Below, in pieces: positions 1 to 6,029 of a stretch of DNA of 8,024 nucleotides. Below the pieces are notes generated by a model that did no database searches, was not told the DNA's origin, and was given only the letters and a program-made list of their open reading frames with translations. The translations under genes were made by a program, and so were the position numbers. Location: contig CANEVK010000126.1 of the NCBI GenBank assembly GCA_947442115.1, positions 1-8,024 of the forward strand. The letters run 5' to 3'. This DNA is from Bacteriovoracaceae bacterium (GTDB lineage Bacteria > Bdellovibrionota > Bacteriovoracia > Bacteriovoracales > Bacteriovoracaceae). Numbering within the stretch: the first letter of the stretch is position 1; every line of letters starts with the position of its first letter.

Positions 1-150
1 ATCAGAAAATTCAATTTTATATGAAAGTCCTGAGCAACCCCCACCTGTTACAGCGAGGCGCAGACCCTTGTTACCTTCAGGGTTATCGGTATGTGAAATA
101 AGCTTAATTTGCTCTATCGCCTTAGGGGTTATTGAGATCATCTGTTCCAT
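1..150 (-). CDS. A-type Fe-S cluster carrier (IscA/ErpA/HesB family), N-terminal 50 codons, cut by window edge
   Basis: The visible 50 residues start MEQMISITPKAIEQIKLI and continue into LRLAVTGGGCSGLSYKI at residues 30-46. This is the hallmark of the IscA/ErpA/SufA/HesB family, small proteins that bind an Fe-S cluster and pass it to apo-enzymes in the cytoplasm. Cys39 is the first of the three conserved cysteines; the C-terminal CGC pair lies outside the window. The ATG at 150 is preceded by AAGGA (complement of 157-161) with six bases of spacing; the in-frame ATG at codon 4 has no comparable site. The gene is divergent from grxB across 130 bp. The fragment is too short to separate ErpA from IscA or SufA, so no symbol is given. 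The family call is secure; the subtype is not. Confidence 0.93.
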   Translation of the reverse strand, partial: MEQMISITPKAIEQIKLISHTDNPEGNKGLRLAVTGGGCSGLSYKIEFSD

Positions 151-170
151 ATTTCATCCTTGGTGTGTGG

Positions 171-199
171 ACTATAGTTAAATTATACCAGATTTTCAA
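171..199 (-). promoter_or_regulatory. Predicted sigma70-type promoter of the Fe-S carrier gene
   Basis: On the minus strand an extended -10 (TGGTATAAT, complement of 182-190) would start transcription about 25 bases before the ATG. An overlapping alternative is TTGAAA (194-199), 17 bases, TATAGT (171-176), whose start would fall almost on the ribosome binding site. The first is therefore preferred. I see no IscR-like palindrome. Prediction from motif match only. Confidence 0.5.
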
Positions 200-230
200 T
201 TTTGCAACGAGTCAATAATCCTTAACAATT

Positions 231-258
231 TTGGAATTTTAAACCCTTGATCTATAAT
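231..258 (+). promoter_or_regulatory. Predicted sigma70-type promoter of grxB-FHA unit
   Basis: TTGGAA at 231-236 and a perfect TATAAT at 253-258 are separated by 16 bases, placing the start of transcription near 265, about 16 bases before the grxB ATG. It lies back to back with the promoter of the divergent Fe-S carrier gene, so the 151-280 gap is fully explained as a divergent promoter region. Confidence 0.55.
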
Positions 259-280
259 AAGAAGCTATAAAAGAGTAAAC

Positions 281-907
281 ATGGCCTTTAAACTTTATCA
301 TTACGTCCATTGCCCTTTTTGCGTCCGTGTTCGGATGGCCCTAGGCTATTTAAATATCCCCTATGAATCTAAAGTACTTCGCTACGATGATGAAGCGAAC
401 CCAAAGAAATTAACAGGGGTCAAGATGCTTCCCATCCTCCAATTTGAGGGGGGCGCGATGAATGAAAGTCTAGATATTATTAAATTTCTTGATAAAGAAA
501 ATAAACTTAAGCCCAGTGATAAAGATATTGGCCCGCTCCTTAATGAGCTGGGAAAACCCATTCATTCCCTGGCCATGCCCTACTGGATCTACACACCAGA
601 ATTTGATCAGGTTTCAAGGGATTATTTTAAAAATAAAAAAGAAATGAAAAGAGGTCCATTTAAAGACCTGGTTCTCAGAAAAGAGGAGTTCATTCAAGAA
701 CTCATGCCCCTTCTAAAGAAAGTCGAAGATGATCTTCATCCTTTTTATCAATCAGCGAGTTTCGGCCTGAATGACATTTTGCTGGCGGCCCATTTATGGG
801 GTCTGTATATTGTTCCAGAGTTTCAGTTCAGTGAGAAACTGCATACATACCTGCAGTCAGTGAAAAATATTTGCCACTTTAACTATCATCAAGACTTTTG
901 GAGTTAA
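281..907 (+). CDS. grxB: Glutaredoxin 2 (GrxB family)
   Basis: A 208-residue protein with the layout of E. coli Grx2 (about 215 residues): an N-terminal thioredoxin-fold domain (about 1-75) and an all-helical GST-like C-terminal domain. The redox motif is H10-C11-P12-F13-C14, followed by VRVRMALGYLNIP, as in Grx2 (DHCPYCLKARMIFGLKNIP). The cis-proline is Pro51 in KMLPILQ, and NESLDIIKFLDK (61-72) matches the glutathione-binding MPESMDIVHYVDK stretch. The family reduces glutathione-mixed disulfides in the cytoplasm with a dithiol mechanism; unlike monothiol glutaredoxins it is not mainly an Fe-S carrier. The start has only a weak AGAG site (272-275) but a good promoter just upstream. It is followed one base later by the FHA gene, so the two are probably co-transcribed. 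The family assignment is from remembered sequence similarity and is strong. Confidence 0.92.
   Translation: MAFKLYHYVHCPFCVRVRMALGYLNIPYESKVLRYDDEANPKKLTGVKMLPILQFEGGAMNESLDIIKFLDKENKLKPSDKDIGPLLNELGKPIHSLAMPYWIYTPEFDQVSRDYFKNKKEMKRGPFKDLVLRKEEFIQELMPLLKKVEDDLHPFYQSASFGLNDILLAAHLWGLYIVPEFQFSEKLHTYLQSVKNICHFNYHQDFWS
900..903 (+). promoter_or_regulatory. Ribosome binding site fixing a TTG start at 909
   Basis: GGAG inside the last codons of grxB sits five bases before TTG at 909. No ATG or GTG lies near enough to use it, and the FHA domain's first strand (KVILKIQNL) needs this start. Translation of the second gene therefore probably begins at TTG, one base after the grxB stop. Confidence 0.7.
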
Positions 908-908
908 G

Positions 909-1664
909 TTGAAAGTTATTTTAAAAATACAAAATCTTTCTGGGACAACTGAATATAAAATTGAAAATCTTCAATCGATTAGTTTTGGTCGTAATGAAAA
1001 ATCCAATATAAAAATTCCCGATGAGTTAATGAGTGGACTTCACCTTAAATTTGAATTGAATTTTCCTCGTTTGAAAGTGACCGACTTAAATTCCAAGAAT
1101 GGAACATACCTTAATGGCATTAAAATTGAGCAATCAGATGTTTTTATCGGTGATGAAATTAAACTGGGAAATACTAAAATCACAATTGCTAAAGAAAAGA
1201 TGACACAAGAAGAAGTGGCTGGGCTCTCCTTTAAAGGCACAACAATCGAGAGAAACCATCAAGAGTTAAAGCTTGATTACTCACGCCTCAATACGATTAA
1301 CACTGGACATGGAAGTATTGAGGGAAAATCTAACCAGGGCATGCAAGAGCGGAAAAAAAACAAGGGCAATCTAAAACTCACCAAACATGAAATCAAGCTG
1401 CAGAATAAAGTTAAATCAACCCTTGCATCTGGGCTTGATACGTTAATGCTTCTCTTTAGTTTTGGGGCCCCACTTGTTTTATTCAACATTATCTTACTGA
1501 AGACCAATCTTCATCTTGGGAGCATGAAAATACTCATCCTTTTTCTCTCAAGTCTGGCCTCAACCGGAATCTTTTATTGGTTTAATTTTAAACAATTAAA
1601 ATTCACCATTGGTGAAAAGTTTACAGGCCTTGAGGATATTTACGAAGATCAGGAGTTAGATTAA
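909..1664 (+). CDS. FHA-domain protein with C-terminal two-helix membrane region (RDD-like)
   Basis: 251 residues from a TTG start. Residues about 1-95 form a forkhead-associated domain, a phosphothreonine-peptide binding module. The key residues are in place: G27-R28, S42 and H45 (SGLH), and N64-G65-T66 inside DLNSKNGTYLNG. A charged, low-complexity linker follows (about 96-168). The C-terminus has two hydrophobic segments (about 176-198 and 205-226) and ends with FTIGEKFTGLEDIYED. The A173...D177 pair before the first helix and the TIGEKFTGLE motif after the second resemble a degenerate RDD membrane domain. The FHA domain would then face the cytoplasm and read phosphorylation at the membrane. 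The gene lies one base behind grxB and its stop overlaps that of the convergent adenosyltransferase gene. The FHA call is secure, RDD is tentative, and no partner kinase is visible in the window. Confidence 0.85.
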   Translation: MKVILKIQNLSGTTEYKIENLQSISFGRNEKSNIKIPDELMSGLHLKFELNFPRLKVTDLNSKNGTYLNGIKIEQSDVFIGDEIKLGNTKITIAKEKMTQEEVAGLSFKGTTIERNHQELKLDYSRLNTINTGHGSIEGKSNQGMQERKKNKGNLKLTKHEIKLQNKVKSTLASGLDTLMLLFSFGAPLVLFNIILLKTNLHLGSMKILILFLSSLASTGIFYWFNFKQLKFTIGEKFTGLEDIYEDQELD

Positions 1665-2239
1665 CTTAAAGATCGTGGCTTCCAGAGTATCTCTGGGCCA
1701 TTCATTTTTTTGTTAACGTATCTGGCAAGCACAAAGAAATAATCTGACAGTCGATTTAAAAAAATAATACTTAATGGTGGCAAAACTTCTTTTGTCACAT
1801 GCTCATAATGCACCAATTTCCTCTCCACATTTCTAGAGCCTGTTCTGGCCAGATGGATTGAGGCCGACGCAGCTGTGCCTCCCGGTAGAATAAAATTCTT
1901 GAGTGGCTCTAAATCTTTATCCATCCCATCTATTTCTTTTTCGATTTGAGTGATGAGGTCCTCAGTTAACTGAGGTAGATTAAATTTTTCTCTATTTTCA
2001 AATTCACAGGCCATATTTGATCCAAGATCAAAGAGTGCTGATTGAATAACATGGATAAAATTTTTTATTTCAGTCATTCCTTCGGGAAGTAGAGCGTAGG
2101 AGTAACCAATTCTTGAATTGAGTTCATCCAATTCACCGTAGAGATCAATTCTTAAATCTGATTTAAACGTCCTATTTCCACTGACAAGGGAGGTTTTTCC
2201 TTCATCACCTGTCTTGGTATATATTTTTGATTTTTTCAT
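1661..2239 (-). CDS. pduO: Cob(I)alamin adenosyltransferase, PduO/MMAB type
   Basis: 192 residues from the ATG at 2239. The enzyme transfers the adenosyl group of ATP to cob(I)alamin, making adenosylcobalamin, and in this family can hand the cofactor directly to a mutase. Visible signatures: the ATP-binding N-terminal YTKTGDEGKTSLVSG (7-21), YGELDELNSRIG (34-45), FILPGGTAASASIHLARTG (116-134) with R132, R136, E139 and R140, and the corrin-side NRLSDYFFVLAR (162-173). Length and helical character are as expected for the trimeric family. Asn137 replaces the second arginine of the usual RxxxRRxER motif. It follows icmF with a one-base TGATG overlap, which suggests translational coupling and a shared role. 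A GTG one codon earlier (2242) is possible, but its spacing from the ribosome binding site is only four bases. Whether it serves other B12 enzymes cannot be judged here. Confidence 0.95.
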   Translation of the reverse strand: MKKSKIYTKTGDEGKTSLVSGNRTFKSDLRIDLYGELDELNSRIGYSYALLPEGMTEIKNFIHVIQSALFDLGSNMACEFENREKFNLPQLTEDLITQIEKEIDGMDKDLEPLKNFILPGGTAASASIHLARTGSRNVERKLVHYEHVTKEVLPPLSIIFLNRLSDYFFVLARYVNKKMNGPEILWKPRSLS

Positions 2240-5200
2240 CACATGTTCCTTCGGTAACGACCACCCACTTCATACAGGACTGACGTAATTTGACCTAAAC
2301 TACAATAACGAACAGTTGTCAGTAATTCTTCAAAGATATTTCCGCCAGCGAGGGCCACATCTCTTAATCGTTTTAAAATTTTCTCTGATTCATTCTGATG
2401 AGACGCCTTAAAAGTTTCTAGGCGCTTAATCTGATCATTTTTCTCATCACTTGAAGCGCGTGATAACTCTATCGGCTTCCACTCTTCTTTTTTATCAGAA
2501 AGATAAGTGTTTACCCCAATAATTGGAAACTCCCCTGAATCCTTTTGCATTTCATAATAAAGAGATTCTTCTTGAATTTTTCCTCGCTGATACATGGATT
2601 CCATGGAGCCCAAAACTCCCCCCTTATCCGAGATTCTCTCAAATTCAGACAGAACCGCCTCTTCAACAATATCGGCCAGTTCATCAACGATGTATGAACC
2701 CTGTAGAGGATTATCTGTTTTATTCAGTCCATACTCTCTATTGATAATTAATTGAATCGCCATCGCCCGTCGAACTGATTCTTCTGTCGGAGTGGTGATC
2801 GCCTCATCGTAAGCATTGGTATGGAGAGAATTGCAATTATCAGATAGGGCCAGGAAGGCCTGCAAGGTCGTTCTGATATCATTGAAATCAATTTCTTGAG
2901 CGTGTAAAGAGCGACCAGAAGTCTGAATATGGTATTTTAATTTCTGTGATTTTTCTGAAGCGCCATATTTTTCCTTCATCGCCACCGCCCAAATCTTACG
3001 TGCCACTCGACCTAGGACACTGTACTCAGGATCAAGACCATTAGAGAAAAAGAACGAAAGGTTCTCACTAAAATCATCTATCGCCATGCCACGGCTCAAA
3101 TAATACTCAACATAGGTAAAACCATTTGAGAGTGTGAGAGCAAGTTGAGTGATGGGATTGGCCCCAGCTTCAGCAATGTGATAACCAGAAATAGAGACGG
3201 TGTAATAGTTTTTAATTTTATGGCGGCAGAAAAAATCTTGAACATCTCCCATCATTTTCAAAGAAAATTCGAGAGAAAAAATACACGTATTTTGGGCCTG
3301 ATCTTCTTTTAAGATATCCGCCTGGACCGTTCCACGGACTTGCCTCATAATTTCAACTATCTTCTCTTTATTTTCCTGATCCGTTCCAGGTAAGGCCCGA
3401 TTAATAGCGGTATTCATAAACATGGCAAGAATAATCGGAGCGGGGCCATTAATGGTCATAGAGACAGAAGTTGAAGGAGAAGTGAGATCAAAACCCTTAT
3501 AGAGCTCCATCATATCATCCAGTGTGCATATCGACACACCAGACTCTCCAACCTTACCATAAATATCGGGTCTCACCGCTGGATCCTCTCCATACAGAGT
3601 CACTGAATCAAAAGCAGTTGAAAGTCTTTTGGCCGGATCATTTTTTGAAAGATAATGAAAGCGGGCATTGGTTCGAGAAGGGCCACCCTCCCCAGCAAAT
3701 TGGCGCTTAGGTTCTTCATCAGCGCGCTTAAAAGGAAAGACTCCCGCCGCAAAGGGATAAAAACCAGGCAAGTTTTGAGAACGCATGAATTTCAATTTTT
3801 CAGAACTATAATGAAACTGAGGAAAACCAATTCTTGAAACTAAAGATTGTGAAAGAGAGGTATACTTCGTTGGAACTTTGATATCTTTACCGCGAACAAC
3901 GTAAGTATATTGACCCTGACGATACTGCTCGATGATTTTATCAAATTCTGCAATTTGACTCAATTCAACTGATAAGTCGTTGGCCAGACTTTTCTTTTTA
4001 ACTTTGATTTCATCATTTTCTTGAATGATGTTTGAAACGTATTCAAGGGATTCAAAGGCCCTGAGAGCTTCTACTTTCTCCAGAGTTTTCTTATTATAAT
4101 GTCTTAAGACATCTGAGATATCTCTCAAGTAATTCACACGCGAGGCAGGGATGATCGCTTGCTTCTTTTCATAGGCTTTATGGGATTCTATTTTATCCAG
4201 CTCCAGGTTGTGAGAAAAATGCAGCGACTGAACAAGATTCTTAAAGAGAGCATTGACTCCGAGATCATTAAATTTTGAGGCCATGGTTCCAAAGACTGGT
4301 AATTCATCATCTGTAGGAGAACCTGGATGATTAGCAAAAAGTTGTTTGTTACGACGGTACTGCTTGCGAACATCTCTTAGAGCGTCTTCACTGCGAGGTT
4401 TTTCATATTTATTAACGGCTATAAAATCGGCCGCTTCAAGCATTTCTATTTTCTCTAGTTGTGTGGCAGCTCCAAATTCAGGAGTCATCACATAGAGAGT
4501 TTGATTGGCCACTTTGGTGATTTCATCTGAGGCCTGACCAATTCCTGAAGTTTCAACTAAGATCAAATCAAATTCTTGAGTTTTTAAAAACTCCACCACT
4601 TTTTTAATTTCTGGAGAGAGTTCATTCGCAGAATCTCGCGTTGCCAGTGAGCGGATGTAAAAATTTTTATAAGAAGCCGAGCCTAATCTGATCCTATCTC
4701 CTAGAAGGGCCCCTTGATTTTTTTTCTTGGTTGGATCGACTGAGACCAGTGCAATTTTTTTATCTGGATAATAACGATAAAACCTTAAGAGCAGCTCATC
4801 AATGAGAGATGATTTTCCGGCCCCACCAGTCCCCGTGATGCCCAGGACAGGAATATTTTTTGGAGACAGGGCAAAAGGTAATTCTCGCTTATCTTCGATA
4901 TAAGTAATGACTTTGGCGATATCATAGGAGGATAGTTTTTTATCTGACCATCCCTCCATTTTAATTCCATCTAGAGTTGAATAATCACATTTTTGAATCA
5001 TGTCATCGATGATGCCGTTGAGCCCAAGGGATGTTCCATCATTCGGGTGATAGATGCGTGTGATACCCCGGCGGTGAAGTTCTTGGATTTCAGGCGGCGT
5101 AATGACTCCACCCCCTCCACCAAAGATACGAACGGCCTGACCACCATTTTTATCTAAAAGCTCTCTCACATAAGTGAAATACTCCATGTGCCCACCCTGA

Positions 5201-5394
5201 TAAGAACTTAAGGCGATGGCATGGGCATCTTCCGACAGGGCAGCTTCTACCACTTCAAGAGCAGAGCGATTATGACCCAAGTGAATCACCTCAACCCCTT
5301 TAGATTGCAGGAGTCGGCGCATGATATTAATCGAAGCATCATGTCCATCAAAGAGGCTTGCCGCTGTGACAAAGCGTAGTTTTCTTGGTGTCAT
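2239..5394 (-). CDS. icmF: Fused isobutyryl-CoA mutase IcmF (B12 domain + G-protein chaperone + mutase barrel)
   Basis: 1051 residues (numbering from the ATG at 5394); members are usually near 1090. The adenosylcobalamin-dependent radical enzyme interconverts isobutyryl-CoA and n-butyryl-CoA; some members also act on isovaleryl-CoA/pivalyl-CoA. Domains in order: B12-binding Rossmann domain (about 4-135) with D16-x-H18, His being the lower cobalt ligand, and a five-glycine run at 92-96; MeaB-like GTPase chaperone (about 180-400) with P-loop GTGGAGKS (188-195), ETSGIGQ (281-287) and NKYE (328-331); a helical linker (about 400-535); and the TIM-barrel mutase domain (about 540-1051). Barrel signatures include FAGEGGPSRTN, RLSTAFDSVTLYG, STSVSMTINGPAP and SISGYH with His739. 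Phe555 and Gln701 (EDQAQNTCIF) occupy the places of the Tyr and Arg that bind the methylmalonyl carboxylate in methylmalonyl-CoA mutase, which favours Icm activity. A TTG at 5415 would add seven residues but lies upstream of the ribosome binding site. It forms an operon with the adenosyltransferase. Confidence 0.95.
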   Translation of the reverse strand: MTPRKLRFVTAASLFDGHDASINIMRRLLQSKGVEVIHLGHNRSALEVVEAALSEDAHAIALSSYQGGHMEYFTYVRELLDKNGGQAVRIFGGGGGVITPPEIQELHRRGITRIYHPNDGTSLGLNGIIDDMIQKCDYSTLDGIKMEGWSDKKLSSYDIAKVITYIEDKRELPFALSPKNIPVLGITGTGGAGKSSLIDELLLRFYRYYPDKKIALVSVDPTKKKNQGALLGDRIRLGSASYKNFYIRSLATRDSANELSPEIKKVVEFLKTQEFDLILVETSGIGQASDEITKVANQTLYVMTPEFGAATQLEKIEMLEAADFIAVNKYEKPRSEDALRDVRKQYRRNKQLFANHPGSPTDDELPVFGTMASKFNDLGVNALFKNLVQSLHFSHNLELDKIESHKAYEKKQAIIPASRVNYLRDISDVLRHYNKKTLEKVEALRAFESLEYVSNIIQENDEIKVKKKSLANDLSVELSQIAEFDKIIEQYRQGQYTYVVRGKDIKVPTKYTSLSQSLVSRIGFPQFHYSSEKLKFMRSQNLPGFYPFAAGVFPFKRADEEPKRQFAGEGGPSRTNARFHYLSKNDPAKRLSTAFDSVTLYGEDPAVRPDIYGKVGESGVSICTLDDMMELYKGFDLTSPSTSVSMTINGPAPIILAMFMNTAINRALPGTDQENKEKIVEIMRQVRGTVQADILKEDQAQNTCIFSLEFSLKMMGDVQDFFCRHKIKNYYTVSISGYHIAEAGANPITQLALTLSNGFTYVEYYLSRGMAIDDFSENLSFFFSNGLDPEYSVLGRVARKIWAVAMKEKYGASEKSQKLKYHIQTSGRSLHAQEIDFNDIRTTLQAFLALSDNCNSLHTNAYDEAITTPTEESVRRAMAIQLIINREYGLNKTDNPLQGSYIVDELADIVEEAVLSEFERISDKGGVLGSMESMYQRGKIQEESLYYEMQKDSGEFPIIGVNTYLSDKKEEWKPIELSRASSDEKNDQIKRLETFKASHQNESEKILKRLRDVALAGGNIFEELLTTVRYCSLGQITSVLYEVGGRYRRNM
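2247..2251 (-). promoter_or_regulatory. Ribosome binding site of the adenosyltransferase, inside icmF
   Basis: AAGGA within the last codons of icmF lies seven bases before the ATG at 2239 and four before the GTG at 2242. The seven-base spacing equals that of icmF itself and supports the ATG, which shares one base with the icmF stop (TGATG). Confidence 0.7.
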
Positions 5395-5401
5395 ACAAGA
5401 G

Positions 5402-5406
5402 TCCTT
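5402..5406 (-). promoter_or_regulatory. Ribosome binding site deciding the icmF start
   Basis: AAGGA seven bases before the ATG at 5394. The in-frame TTG at 5415 lies upstream of this site and has no site of its own, so the shorter protein starting MTPRKLRF, which matches the usual IcmF N-terminus, is the likely product. Confidence 0.75.
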
Positions 5407-5420
5407 AGATCTCAATATAA

Positions 5421-5450
5421 ATTATTTTTTCAGTGCGTTAACAAGATCAA
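5421..5450 (-). promoter_or_regulatory. Possible promoter of icmF-adenosyltransferase operon
   Basis: On the minus strand TTGATC (complement of 5445-5450) and AATAAT (complement of 5421-5426) are 18 bases apart. Transcription would begin near 5414, giving a leader of about 20 bases that just includes the ribosome binding site. The match is modest and the region is AT-rich, so chance matches are likely. There is no room or motif for a cobalamin riboswitch in such a leader. Confidence 0.33.
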
Positions 5451-5473
5451 TTTTGTCTAAGCTGATTCAACCA

Positions 5474-5533
5474 TGCCTTAGGCAAATTGTATAAGGAAAT
5501 GCTTTATCGCTTTGCTTAGGAAGTGTATAATAA
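5474..5533 (+). repeat. Imperfect direct repeat in the icmF/ferredoxin divergent region
   Basis: Two copies of TGC(C)TTAGG(C)AA(nn)TGTATAA lie at about 5474-5494 and 5513-5530, with the TGTATAA parts 36 bases apart. The second copy contains the candidate ferredoxin -10. The first also includes the small palindrome TGCC-TTA-GGCA (5474-5484). It could be a duplicated operator or a duplicated promoter segment; no regulator gene is nearby. Confidence 0.4.
5503..5531 (+). promoter_or_regulatory. Possible promoter of the ferredoxin gene
   Basis: A perfect TATAAT at 5526-5531 has only a weak -35 (TTTATC, 5503-5508) at 17 bases. Transcription would begin near 5538, about 25 bases before the ATG at 5563. 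This implies that the start cannot lie further upstream, at 5512. Confidence 0.42.
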
Positions 5534-5549
5534 GCTTGATTTGCCCCTT

Positions 5550-5554
5550 AAGGA
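5550..5554 (+). promoter_or_regulatory. Ribosome binding site deciding the ferredoxin start
   Basis: AAGGA is eight bases before the ATG at 5563 but only two before the in-frame ATG at 5557, so 5563 is preferred. It sits in the palindrome CCTTAAGG (5546-5553). Confidence 0.65.
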
Positions 5555-5562
5555 ATATGGCC

Positions 5563-5952
5563 ATGAGCGAAGAAATTAAATTAGAAAATCCCTTTCATGC
5601 AGCAAGGTTTAAACCTTCTCGCAAAGGTAAAAAACCACCAAAACTCATTGCAGTTGTTCATCAATCCGGATGTACAGGCTGTGAAGTGTGTATTGCAGGA
5701 TGTCCGGTAGACTCTATCGAGCTCGTACCAGGGCCAGATCCTAAAAATCCGACCTATCAACAAATGGTTGAAATCGATATTGCTCGTTGTATTGGCTGCC
5801 AAAACTGCTCTCAAGATTGTCCTTGGGAAACCATTACCATGTATCAACACGATGATGCTTTCATCGCCTGGGGTAATGAGACTCTCTCTTCAAAACTCTA
5901 CATCAGTGAAACAGAACTAGAAAAAATCAAAGAAGAAATAACAGTTGAATAA
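5563..5952 (+). CDS. 2[4Fe-4S] ferredoxin (4Fe-4S dicluster domain protein)
   Basis: 129 residues from the ATG at 5563. Two complete cluster motifs are visible: C37-x2-C40-x2-C43-x3-C47-P and C76-x2-C79-x2-C82-x3-C86-P. The clusters are separated by an insert of about 28 residues (47-76), longer than in clostridial ferredoxins. As usual in such folds, the last cysteine of each motif probably completes the other cluster. A basic N-terminal tail (FKPSRKGKKPPK, 16-27) and an acidic C-terminal tail (about 105-129) flank the domain. No signal peptide or membrane segment is seen, so it should be a soluble cytoplasmic electron carrier. Its partner is not identifiable from the sequence. It is divergent from icmF and ends seven bases before a strong terminator, so it is a single-gene unit. 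The ferredoxin call is certain; the pathway is unknown. Confidence 0.93.
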   Translation: MSEEIKLENPFHAARFKPSRKGKKPPKLIAVVHQSGCTGCEVCIAGCPVDSIELVPGPDPKNPTYQQMVEIDIARCIGCQNCSQDCPWETITMYQHDDAFIAWGNETLSSKLYISETELEKIKEEITVE

Positions 5953-5982
5953 AAAAAGGCTCCTTGAGGAGCCTTTTTTTTT
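5951..5982. terminator. Strong bidirectional rho-independent terminator
   Basis: A perfect GGCTCC/GGAGCC stem (5958-5963 and 5968-5973) with loop TTGA is preceded by seven or more A and followed by nine T. It works for the ferredoxin gene on the plus strand and, by symmetry, for the beta-barrel gene arriving on the minus strand. The A tract begins within the ferredoxin TAA stop. Confidence 0.93.
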
Positions 5983-5984
5983 AT

Positions 5985-6012
5985 CTTTCATCAAATGTGA
6001 GCGGGATGAAAG
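5985..6012. repeat. 8-bp perfect inverted repeat next to the terminator
   Basis: CTTTCATC (5985-5992) and GATGAAAG (6005-6012) flank a 12-base loop. It lies between the bidirectional terminator and the stop of the beta-barrel gene, so it would be in the 3' untranslated part of that minus-strand transcript. It has no T tract of its own on either strand. It may add a 3'-end stabilising hairpin; chance is also possible. Confidence 0.45.
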
Positions 6013-6029
6013 CTTATGTCTCTTTACCT

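Noticed and set aside
182..217. TTGACT paired with TATAAT as the promoter of the Fe-S carrier gene
   Set aside because: The spacing is 22 bases, too long for a sigma70 promoter; the extended -10 or the TTGAAA/TATAGT pair fits better.
2523..2744. Plus-strand open frames inside icmF (also near 3522-3837) and a minus frame inside the ferredoxin
   Set aside because: They are shadows of strongly conserved coding regions in other frames, without recognisable domains or ribosome binding sites.
5395..5415. TTG start at 5415 for icmF
   Set aside because: The AAGGA ribosome binding site lies between this TTG and the ATG at 5394, and the ATG form matches the normal family N-terminus.
5395..5562. Cobalamin riboswitch upstream of icmF
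   Set aside because: The likely leader is only about 20 bases. The nearest match to a B12 box is CGCACTG (5428-5441 area, minus strand), which lacks GCCACTG and the preceding conserved core, and the whole gap is 168 bases.
5512..5562. Ferredoxin starting at 5512
   Set aside because: The -10 (5526-5531) and ribosome binding site (5550-5554) lie downstream of that start; the extra residues are unlike the family and the ATG at 5563 has eight-base spacing.
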